DNA from: Lichtheimia corymbifera B2541
Lineage: Eukaryota; Mucoromycota; Mucoromycetes; Mucorales; Lichtheimiaceae
NCBI GenBank assembly: GCA_000697475.1
Contig: JNEU01000740.1
Span: 62,001-126,000, forward strand
Reading direction: 5' to 3'
DNA length: 64,000 nucleotides
A program made the position numbers and the translations under genes. The notes under the pieces are model-generated. The model did not search any database and was not told the DNA's origin. It was given only the letters and a program-made list of their open reading frames with translations. Shown in pieces: positions 49,122-59,949 of this stretch (within the stretch, counting starts at the first letter, position 1; each line of letters opens with the position of its first letter).

Positions 49122-50532
49122 CTAAGCCCACTTGCCGAGCAAAGACATAAGGCCAGCACCAACATACATGGAAAGGAAACATACGACCTTGTAGACGAGG
49201 GATGTGTGGAAAAAGCTTGTGTTGTTGTTGATCTCGTTGGCAATCAAGGAAATAAAGGCGTTGTAAAGCAGAATACCAGCTGCCATAGAATCAAGAATAG
49301 CCTGTGCAAGCACTGAGGATGCCGAGTATGGGTTGCTGCTCATGTTGACACCAATACCAATAGCTGTGCCGACAGGTGTTGTAAGAGCAAAGCCAAGACC
49401 TAACAGAATCGGCTTGAGGAGCGTCTTGTACTTGTTGTCATTGATACGAGTTCCAAGAGCAATGCCTTCAAAGAACTATATAACGTGATGTATTGTTGAT
49501 TTATGTATCAGTCATATGCCATCGTCTTTTTGTTTTGGTCACACAGACCCACACATACCTGGTGGAATACGAGAGCAATGAGAAGCACGCGGAAATTATC
49601 ACCATCTGCAAAACCAAGAGTCAATCCGATAATGATTGAATGAACGACGAGACCAATCTCGAGAACGATAGTGCTGAGATCAAGGAACTTTGAAGGCTCA
49701 ATAGTAGTGGAATGATTCACTTGAGGTTGTTCAATATCACCCTTGGTAGCACCACTGCCCATGGTGTCAGCTTCCTGCGCATCCAAATGGCTCTTCTTAT
49801 GAAGACGCGTGAGTAAACAAAACTCGATCAGCTGAATAAAGAACACAGCGATCAACGCAAATAGACCAACGAATCCTTCAAAACCATCCCAGCCGTCACC
49901 AATGCATGGGCTTTCAAATCTTTCGCTAGCTTCAGGGATCATGTGGATGAATGAAACAGCAAGAATAACACCTAAAAGGCTTATTCGTCAGCATCATGTC
50001 GTCGTATTACTCGTCAAAATCATCAATAAACTTACCAGTGCCGACTAAAAAGGTGCAACAAAGATACCAACAATATCATTTAGTTATCAAACACATGCAT
50101 AACCCGGATATTTGAATTACTTACAGAATTTGCACACGGTCAAGAACCAGTAACGGAAACCTCCAGATGCGTAAGGGCTAAGGCGATGAAGGAAGATAGG
50201 ACCAAATACACCGAGCAATGATGCACCCATAATGATGAAAATGGCACCAATGCGTAGACCAAGGTTGTAGTCATCATCAACAGACGCAACACAGTCCTCA
50301 GCACTTTCAGGATGCGAATGACCAGCATGCGCATCACCCTCTTCAGCGGCTGCTTCAGCAGTATGGTCATGCCCTGCTTCACTGCCATGATCATGGACGT
50401 CTGTTAAGGATATTTAGTATTTCAAGATAGTAGGCACTTATACATGTGTGTGAACGTACCTTGTGCAAGAGCAAAAGCAACAAAGTATATAAAGGAGAGG
50501 AGAGACAATGATCTCTTTGAAAGCGTCGTCAT
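49122..50532 (-). CDS. ZIP family zinc transporter (Zrt/Irt-like)
   Basis: This transporter moves zinc (or a similar divalent metal) into the cytosol. A signal-like N-terminus (SLLSFIYFVAFALAQ) is followed by a His-rich extracellular segment (HDHGSEAGHDH, HAGHSH). Eight membrane segments follow. The TM2 pattern FFGTGVILAVSFIHM, TM4 with VVHSIIIGLTLG and TM5 with HQFFEGIALG carry the metal-coordinating His and Glu residues. The cytosolic loop contains LHKKSHLDAQ. Exons from right to left: 50460-50532, 50125-50400, a 9-nt exon 50036-50044, 49559-49971 and 49122-49475. A TATA-like element lies about 70 bp before the ATG. The N-terminal His cluster suggests zinc sensing or capture. Confidence 0.93.
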
Positions 50533-50600
50533 AATAGGTGGTAGGTTGAGAGCAAGAAAAGTGTAGTAATAATGGGCTTAGGCTTGCAATAGATGCTTCC

Positions 50601-50610
50601 TTTTTATATA
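50601..50610 (-). promoter_or_regulatory. TATA-like element of the ZIP gene
   Basis: TATATAAAAA on the minus strand lies about 70 bp upstream of the ATG. It is preceded by GTGACGCA (plus strand 50611-50618), which resembles a CRE/bZIP half-site. Inferred by position only. Confidence 0.45.
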
Positions 50611-50663
50611 TGCGTCACGTAATCTGGCATCTAAAAAGAAAAATTTACAATGAAGTTGATGTC

Positions 50664-51251
50664 CTATAATAGACTTGCGTATTGTGATGTGATCCGAGTC
50701 CATGCCGCCATATTACTACTGATGCTTCCCTTGTCATGTGCATCATACCTTTTTGTAACCCTGATGATTCCCCAAGCCAAACCTGCAAGCTTAGCTGCAT
50801 GCATATACATGCTCGATGGACAATTCCACTTTGCGCGCATCGTGCTTATCCCCTCCATCAAAAAGGATGGCTCCACGAGGGGTGTGTGTGTCAAACTAAA
50901 TCTCGAAATTTTCTGACACATTGGCCAATGAGGGACAAAAATTTCCGTTGCTTGGGTGAACCTTTGTAACCATTGAGGTACACAAAATTTCCCAGGTTTC
51001 CAGTGTGAGAGATAGCTCAGCCAATGAGCAGCCCGAGAACTCACGCTACCAGGATCATCAGTCATCGTTTTAGATGGTTTAATACAGCTCTTTCTTGTAG
51101 TTCCCCATGACCGGTGACTAGAGATGGTGCTGCTGATGATTGAAAGCAACAGCGATCTCATCTTACTATCATAATAGCCCTTATAATGCATGCCTGATAC
51201 GCTGAAAGGTCGCTCGTTTTCAAGATACGACGGCCAGTATGAGTTGTACAA
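50664..51251 (-). other. 195-codon open frame, coding status doubtful
   Basis: This is the longest open frame in an otherwise gene-poor stretch. It contains repeated peptide-like motifs (KFCVPQW and IFVPHWPMC) because the underlying DNA has two related copies of an ACAAAAATTTCC-like segment. No domain, no signal peptide and no introns were seen. I think it is more likely part of a decayed repeat than a gene. Confidence 0.2.
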
Positions 51252-54200
51252 ATACTGTATCCCATCTCAAATCGCATGTTCATGCTGTTACAAAAATTTC
51301 GAAGACGCTGTAAATTTTTTTTTCGAGGATGGCTATCCTTTTCTCCAAGACGAAGGATTACCGTAAGTACTGCTGCTTCTGGTTTGGATGATGTTGGTGT
51401 TATTATACTTGCAGCTAGCAGTCATCGTCTCATCGACTTTAGAGCGTGATTGCTTTATATAACTGTGTGATAAGAGTTAGATGTAAACATTACCGTGTAA
51501 CGCATAAACGTCAATGCCCGATTAACCTTTTGCAAATGTAACAACGTGCCATGATTATTCTTTGACCCGCCACATAATAGATCACGTTACAACCCGCTCC
51601 CTTTATTCGGAACACCTTGATGGTGTTATAATTGTTGTTGAAGGATCAAACCCATATTTACCGAATGCAGTAATCCGTATTCCACCGCTACTGTATTATG
51701 CTTCTCTAACAACACAATTTCCGATAGCCGTATCTCTCGCTTTTTGCTTTATCATACATCATATAGATACGTATCTTAACAGCTCATTCATAACCCCAGT
51801 TTGTTTTCCTTGGCACCGAGTTTCAATGTACAGCCCCAAATCAGGAATTTTGTTAAGCACGGATATGCCAAAAATCATTTACATTAGAACGCGCGACATG
51901 ACATGATGCCGTGGGCTCGGGCGTCTTACAGCGGAGACAACCTTGGATGCCGACGAGAGCATACATAATAATCCTACAGACATCAAATCATGAGCTTAAC
52001 CATAAGGTTGCATCTTCGCCTATGTAATAGCTATCTTTTGAATGGCAGAGCTTTGAAGCTCATGGCGAAGAACATGCGTTTTCACCATGGTACAGTAATA
52101 AAAATTATTGCCAAGAGATGGACGCATTGCACTTGCAAAGTTCAGCATGTTTTATTTTAAGCTAGTGAGAGCGACACTGTGAGTCTGGGTAGGTCGCCTT
52201 GAAGACATCAATGAATCGAGTAGTTGCTAGGTAGGTGCAATGATGAGACGACAAATTGGCTTTGGCTATGGTTTGCCTAAGAGATCATTTACCCCTTAAA
52301 AGGATGGAGAGTCCTACTAAACATGGTAAAAATTCATTGACCCCTTGATATACATGAAACTCAACCAGGGTCGCTCATTGTTGTGATATGCGATATCCTT
52401 TTCGGTTTCTGAAGAGGTATCTTGCAAGAGGATAAGGATTAAGCTACCACGTACTTTGAACACCAACTCCATGCTATGATTACGAGCTGGTCAGCAAGCA
52501 GTTGTTGCTGAGTTATAAGAGCTTTATTTGCTTTGCTAAGACGATTTGTGATAAGGAATTATGATGGCTCTCACCACACTCATGTAGCTGTTATTGATAG
52601 TATATGCAAACGAAAAGCTGAGAATTACTTGCATGCATTTCAACGAGAGTCATCTTTCATCACCGAGAGTCGTCTTATTCAAGCATGACTGTGATGAGAA
52701 AACCAGGAGCTGACCCACTTTCATTGTACCGTCAGCAGCGCTAGCCGGGCCCCATTATCCAACTTGGTCAGGATAAAATGACAAAAGCGGTAAAAAAAGA
52801 TAAGATCCTTTGCACCGTTTACTTATGCCGCTTATCACCGACCTTGTTTGATATGTATGTACGTAGCATCCTATGCAAGCACATCCACATCTACTATAGC
52901 ATTTATAACCCACAGTAGCCAGTATGGATCATGTATGTCATGCTACTAGAGCAGTTCTGGTACGCGCTATAGGGATGATGGTTGATTTTGCTATCAATTA
53001 CCACTAGCTTGCTAACCCATATTTGTGATGTAAACGTACACAAATGGATCTGTTTCACGGCAAAGGTGTGCCCATTGCACATTGTGCAAGTGTATCACAC
53101 ACAGGCTGATGGCTTATTTTTACTCCTTTTTTCATGAAGCACAGCGCTTACGCCCCAGGATCAGCTACGACGGAGGAAATCGGTACTGGAATAGCCTAAA
53201 GAGCCAAGGGCAGTGGTGGCATTATAGTGTAGTAATTAAGGGGATCAGCGGGATGATCGGGATGAAAGAACCCAACACAATGGATTTCACAAACAACCTT
53301 TCCTGACGTCAAGGCATGTCATCTTGGGAGTTGAAGTGAGAACCCGTATCCAGCTTCTTCCACATGTAGCTTGAGTTGAAATAATCAAACGATGATCACG
53401 TCTATGCAGTAATAATGGCGCCAATAGCAGGGCTCTTCAACAAGAGTGTGGAGTGGGATATAGCTCTGCATAATGCTGGTCATAATTACAAGCACACGGG
53501 GACCACCGCCACCACCAGTGAGAGCGTGAGTGAAGTTTAACTCTGACACATGTGCACACTTCACAGTCAGCCTTATCTTATCAAAAATCTTATGCTGAGT
53601 CAAATCAGCTTTGAGGTGACTAATATGGCTTGCAAAGAAGCGAAAAAGCTTTTTTTGATGGATCCAAAGCAAAATGAGCGATCTCATGAGGTACTACGAT
53701 AACTCATCTCGTGACTTTACAAAACAAATCCACAAAAATACATGTTTATTTTACACACAGATATACATAAACAGCTGAATACACGCATATTCAGCCAGCA
53801 GCAGCATGGTGAACAATTTTGGTTACTGCCGGGAACAGTCATCAAAATGATATTATGCGTTATGCGCACACAACAGCTCTCATTCGCGCTAGCGTGATAC
53901 ATACACGGCTTGAAGCGGATACACATACAATAACACGGTGGTGTACTTAAATATATCTGTGTGCACCCGCAGCACATGTGCATGAATTTGCTGCTGTGCT
54001 GGGTCTGTTTAACATACGTTGAACAAGTTTGCATACGTTTTAGGCTTAGGCATGTGCCGCTGGCTTTGTGCGACCATCACGATGTGTGTGTGCCATTTGC
54101 AAACGCATGGGACTCTTTTTTTTCAGATTGATGTTACTCACACGCACACGCAGCTTCCTATTTATGTTACACAAGGGCATGCAGGGTGGAAATGCAACTT

Positions 54201-54499
54201 GCCCAACCTTTTTTCATGATCCGCAGGCGGCACCAAGCACCCACCACATATGCATGCATACAGTAACTAAAAAACTTTGCAATTCAACATGTTGTAATGG
54301 GATATAGAAACGTTTAAGCAACGTCGTTGTACTGTAATATTAGAGGAAGTTATATCAAAAGGAAGAGAACAAGAAGTGGAATATACAAAGAATACTATAA
54401 TGGAAGAAAAATCGGAGAAGACATGATGGCGGGAAGAAAATGGGTAGCAATGGTATGTGTGTACGTGAAATGAAAATAGAATTGCAGCCGTGATCACTC
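51252..54499. other. Gene-poor region
   Basis: More than 3 kb with only short, unconnected frames (under 115 codons). No transposon core, RNA gene or clear tandem repeat was recognised. Short TG/CA-rich microsatellites occur near 54080-54150. Confidence 0.4.
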
Positions 54500-55263
54500 T
54501 TAGTTGAGCTTACCCATGGGAAGGGTGAAGTAGGAGGATTCCTTGGTAAGCATACCAGAGAGGCCATTGTACCAAGCGATGATGGAAGTGATCACACCAA
54601 AGGCACCACCAGCAACCTTGGTTGGGATGCTAGCGTTATATTCGGCAGCGGCAAGCAAAATAAAGGTGATCAAAAGCATAAAGAGCAAAAGCACCATGCC
54701 AATGGATGAACGATGAGCAGCGATCAACAAAACTGCGGTCATGATAGCCCAAGAAATCAAAAAGATCGTAAGAGAATGAGGAAGCACGTATTCGGGGACA
54801 CCAGTTGCCTTGTATGCATCATCAATACCACTCCAGGGAATGAAGATCATGGCGTACGACAGCCAGAAACCACCGTAACTCGAGAAAGCTGTGGCACCAA
54901 AAGTGTTACCGGTTGTGAATTCCCACATACCGGCCAAAAGCTGCAAGCAACACAAGCACAGAATTGATCAGTAAAGAGATTTCCAGAAAATAAAGAGCTT
55001 AAAGAGGTATAATTTACCTGGACAACACCACCGTAAAACAAAGCAAGACCAACAACGACGTTGCTAGGACCATCGGCAGGAAGACCGGCACCGGCGTTGT
55101 GAAGTGACAAGACAAAGGTGGTCAAAGCGAAAGAGCTCAAACCCAATGGACCAGGATTGGCAATGACATAGTTAGGCACCACAGCAGGTGGTGGTGGTGG
55201 TGCCATTTGCATCTTAGCTTCAACGTCTCGAAGCTGTTGTGGTTGTTCGTGTTCAGTAGCCAT
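54500..55263 (-). CDS. Acetate/succinate-type transporter, GPR1/FUN34/SatP (AceTr) family
   Basis: This six-helix plasma membrane protein belongs to a family that transports acetate and related short acids. The family motif appears as [15 protein letters not shown] (usually NPAPLGL). Next come [22 protein letters not shown] across the splice junction, [17 protein letters not shown], then membrane segments through [23 protein letters not shown] and the C-terminus PMGKLN. Two exons: 55018-55263 and 54500-54940. The first ~35 residues are a Pro/Gln-rich cytosolic tail. It is the only supportable gene between 50.6 kb and the window end. Confidence 0.94.
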
Positions 55264-55327
55264 AGTTGTGTATATGAAGGAAAAAGAGAAAGTGATGGGT
55301 TGTAACATTGCCATCGATAGCTGGGGG

Positions 55328-55402
55328 TTTATATACAGAGTAGAAAGTTTTGGGCGGCTTTACGTGGCTTCATTGGTCAAAGCATCAAAACACCGCCCCC
55401 GC
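55328..55402 (-). promoter_or_regulatory. Putative TATA element and CreA-like site of the AceTr gene
   Basis: On the minus strand TATATAAA (55328-55335) lies about 65 bp before the ATG. GCGGGG (55397-55402), matching the fungal glucose-repressor consensus SYGGRG, lies about 135 bp before it. Carbon-source control would suit an acetate transporter, but this is inference from short motifs. Confidence 0.35.
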
Positions 55403-58400
55403 AGAACAACATTTCAGGTAAGGTCTATGTTTTTTTTTGCCCCTCTCCCCAAAGGCACAACAGCAGCTACATCTTGTCCACCGGGATTGTGTGTTTGTTT
55501 GCACAAGCACCTTGTCTCTATTCACAGCCACATGCAAATAAAATAAGATTGACTTCTTTGTCTCTATTTTTATCAATGCGGCTTTGACAAGATTCCCGCT
55601 TGTGGGCTTCGCTTGAAACCTTTCATTGATTTTTCCCATTGCACATAATTCTATGGAGGACGATCCTCTTGTCTTTCTCCACATCTGGGTTTATTGGACT
55701 TCTTTTTTTTCCAAATTCAGATAGCGTTACACAAGGAAGGCGGCAACACACGCACACACACAACATTGGTCACTCACAAACCATCGTCTTCTGTGCTTTC
55801 AAAGCTGTACGATTCCCTTCTCGGAGGTTGGTCGGGGGCACTGCCAAAATGAGTACCACCATAAAAGATTGTACATCTTTAATGTCAAAGAGTTCAACTT
55901 GTATAATGACATTGCCATGGGCATTTTACGATGAGAAACAATTTAACACCCCACCCCCAACTTCGGCCCTTAACTATCAACTTCGTCCATTATCGTCTAC
56001 AGTATCACCCCAATCCTTTTGTGGTGTTTGAATGCTTAAAATGTTTAACCCTTCGGCGCGCTGAATGGTGTATCACACCCAGCGAAGGTATAGGTTGCAC
56101 ACTCATCTGTCGCAATCGGTACGGGATCATCTGCGGGTAAATCCACGATGTTGCCACACATACACAAACACTGGCAACACAAATACTCATGATGAGCCAC
56201 CCAAAAATATGATGGTATGACAGATATCATCCTTGCGCTGTCGCGTGCCAACGTATTGTTCGAGTTTTCATTCATCACAAATCAGCCCAAACTACAAATG
56301 TGCCTCTCTTCCTCAGCCTCGTCTCATGAAACAATACTCAATCATAATTCTTTTTTGCCAGAAAGCAGGGTCGTTCATTGCTTACATCTGCGGCATCTCT
56401 CGTCAACTTTGGTTCTCATGTTTCCATGTTTTCCATGCGTTAGTGTCGTCTTTTCCCACAACAATCATGAGGAGTACCAAGCACATGTGAACAATCGGCA
56501 TCAACCGTGTCTGCTCATGCGATGCAGTGTTTTATCCTTCAGCCAAGGAGGTAAAGGAAACTGGAAGAGGAAATTGCTGATTGGGCTTGTTGCGTTGCCC
56601 CTGCGTTTGTGTTTCACCTTTCCAACTGTGGATTTCCTTGGTGTCACACAAACCCAATTCCGCGGATTAAGGAGGTGTGGACAAGATCAGATGTCTCAAA
56701 TTCGTAAAATGAAGCTAATTCTGCATTCATATCTGCTATGTGAACCACTTATCTTGGTGATGGTATCAATAGTGTGGCGCTTGCTGATGAAGATACATCA
56801 AATTATAATCGCGAAGCTAAATGAAGCGCCCCATCATCGAAAAATGGGCACGGATGCATGCTGTAAACCTTGTGTTATAGAAAATAGAATCACCATGCTT
56901 TTAGAGTGCATGCTTAAAAGATGCGTATGCATGTCTTTGTTTATCTTACGGAAGCGTTTTAGGTAAAATTTTCTCTCGTCGATCATATTACTTGCAGATT
57001 TGTGTTCGATTAGTACTTGAAAAGGTTGTTCCATCTGATGCCATGTCATGCAATGTGCACACTTTGATCTTCTTTTGTCTCAATTGGCTTCTATGAACGT
57101 GCCTTGTGCTTTGTAAGCGGCTAAGTGCTGGGTGTGAATGTCTTATGTAACCAATGGGTTTGCACAACAATGTGGCATGTTGCACAAGCATCAAGTGAAG
57201 TGAACTGTAAATTGTGTGGCAAAACCGGGTGTGGTGCTCCCCTCCTCCGCCGAGCCGCAGGGTGGCATATAGACATTTACCAATCCAAAGATATAGCTAC
57301 GATATCCACACATGTTGGAGCAATGTTTTCTTGACACTTAGTGCCAATCCGAACTTAACCGGAAGGCACATTCGCTTCCTCTTCTTGTGACCCCCTGATT
57401 CATGGGACCTGCGATAAATTCATATCAGCACATCTTCATGCATGCAGCTCCTAGCGTGTGCAGATGTTTTTACCTCCAGGGGCTCTCTAAGTTTTATGAT
57501 CTATTATCGACTTTCTAATTTCACATATCGCTCAAACAAAATGCTATCGATAATTCAGAATGCTACGTGTGGATCTTCTGTAAAGTATGGTGTAAAGTTT
57601 TACTACCTGCCAATTTTGGGTGGCATCGGCAAGATGGTGTATTGATTGTCATCCCCAAAATAATGACCATTGTGCTGGGTTGACATTACAACAGCTATTA
57701 ACAGGAAAGGTGAGTCTGGGGTATTATTGTATGTGGAGCAAAATAATCCCCGCTAAAGAAGTGGGGTAATAAGCCAAATTGTCCCCCGATGACGCTTCTT
57801 CTCCACAATGTTGCTGCTGCCTAGATTTATTCCCCGAGAATGACATCCACCCAACCGTAGGGTACAGCACAATGTGATTTGTCCTGCATTCACACGCCTT
57901 TCAAACAAGAAGCGTCATATTGTAATGCCGCTATGAATATGATTTGTCGGTTCAACGGCTGATGCCGTGTGCTCGTGGGTGTCTTCCGACTCAACGATTA
58001 GCCGTATGATCCGATGTGCAATGCCCCTAGTCATTGTTCACGCAATCAGTGGTCTTTTCTAACGTCATAGGGTTCCATATGTGATTAACCTTACGTACGC
58101 ACAAATCTCGATACTCGATGCCTGGGGTGGGAATGCAATAGCAAAGCTATGATCAAATATGGAAGATGCTGATGATAATGACAGCCAAAAGGCTTTAGTA
58201 CCACACGTCAGCTCGGTGATACCACACCTGGAGCGTATCCTTGATGTGCATCGATACACAATACATCATACGCCACATATCAGTATTGAAGTTAGCATAC
58301 CTCCAAAGTTAACAGTTATATGTATCAAGAAGTGCACATTATCTCAGTGTTCGCTCACCGAATAAAAGTACTGGCGAGCAAACTTCTAAAGGGCATAGAA

Positions 58401-58550
58401 GTTATATATATGATCAGCCGTCCAGGGATAGGCAGAGACGGGCTTGTTTGATATCTTCCTTCACTGATTTCCAACAAGACCTGTATTCTAAAACATCATG
58501 ATTTATCACATTAGCCTTACATCAAGGAAGCCTTATTTTGCTAGATGTGC
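55403..58550. other. Gene-poor region
   Basis: Frames up to 249 codons occur (for example plus 56217-56966), but they lack domains, typical codon texture and spliceable extensions. An imperfect hairpin with GGGGTATTATT and AATAATCCCC arms lies near 57717-57752. It sits inside a possible MITE-like block with weak outer inverted ends (about 57676-57860). Confidence 0.35.
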
Positions 58551-58607
58551 ATCGGTCAACCAAAATACGACATTTAATCGGTCAACCAAAATACGGCATA
58601 TATAAAA
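58551..58607 (+). promoter_or_regulatory. Two 23-bp direct repeats abutting a TATA box
   Basis: ATCGGTCAACCAAAATACGR followed by CAT occurs at 58551-58573 and again at 58577-58599, a 26-bp spacing. TATATAAAA follows at 58599-58607. The arrangement looks like a paired regulator site in a core promoter, yet no supportable gene follows on the plus strand. Confidence 0.4.
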
Positions 58608-59949
58608 GTTGACAACATCTTAGGTGTAGTGGAGTTCACGTGATATGATTGATGATCCAGCTTGGCGCATGATACTGATGATAAGCCGGTTCTTACTCGA
58701 TATTCGGCCTGCTATATGATGACAAACGTATAATCCCTTCGAGGTTATGGTGCCAATTGGTGTAGTTGTAGTACTATCTTCGATTGGTTACAATGATAGT
58801 CGCAGTTGGAGCAATGACAAATTGATTGCGCTGGCATCATTATTATAATCGTCAACAAGCACAGAAGGTATCGAAGATGCACGCGTATTAGTGATGATGA
58901 CTGGTATGGATTTGCTAAAGTTGAACGATCACACCAGCATATCCTCTGGCATCCTCCGACAAAGCTACCAATGCTGTTGACCAATTCTCGTTCATCGTCT
59001 ACGTCGTAAAGAAGCAATCGATTCACATACGACGTCCGAATGTCTTTTAAATACAAGTGAAAGAAACAAACAAATGTTTGGCAAATATCATGACGGTCAT
59101 CGTGTTTTGATGTTGTACCGCCATAACGATTAGCCAGCTGCGTTTGATCTATGATGGTCGGTGGTTTGGGCATCTTTTTACATTCATCCCTCTGATCACC
59201 TTTATCATCATCAATTCTTCAACCAAGTACATAATGCTCCATCTGCACAATGAGCTAATAATACGATACTCGAACAATTATGCTGAATTCAGCGTTCATT
59301 TAATTGAAGTCGAAGAAATAATGTGGATGTCTATCAAGTAAATAAGGTAAAGGAATAGTATTGGAAGTTGGAAATAAGGCAGGAGCGAATCACAAAGAGT
59401 CAACCGGTGTCACTGTATCCTTGGTTGCTGTTGTCATAAACATCCATCCATGATCGTTAACTAGCTGCTGCGTGCATCGGCTCGAGTATCCCAATATCAT
59501 CCATGGCTGTAGTAGAACACCTTTCGTCGAAGATAAAAGCTCTCTCGTCAATTCCATCAAATACACCATCGTCCTCAGTCATATCCACGTGAGAAGATCT
59601 TTCCTTCCGGTTAATGACGTGTCAAGACAGTAACATCCCGGGATCCCTCATCACTCTACGTAGATGCATCCATTTGTCCATATCGATTGCAAACCGGATG
59701 TGTGGGCTAAAAGGTCCATGAGATCGCTTCTTTTCCCTCCAGTTGTTGTCAGTCACTTGCTTGATTATTTGCTATCGTAGCTCAACCAGACGAAGATTGC
59801 TTCTATTATGTCAGTGAACTTGATGCTGACATGGTTTCATCCAAACTGCGCACCACGCCCTACTGCTTCAATCAATGTTCCATATTGTTAACCAATATCA
59901 CTTGATCAATGCCCCCCATCCGATCTTTTTTGTACCTTGATAAATAGTT
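58608..59949. other. Gene-poor region
   Basis: Only short frames without domains (for example 142 codons on the minus strand at 58745-59173). Nothing supportable was seen. Confidence 0.35.

Noticed and set aside
56217..56966. 249-codon plus-strand frame
   Set aside because: It has no domain, has irregular composition, and lies in a decayed gene-poor region with equally long overlapping frames. Kept only as a mention.
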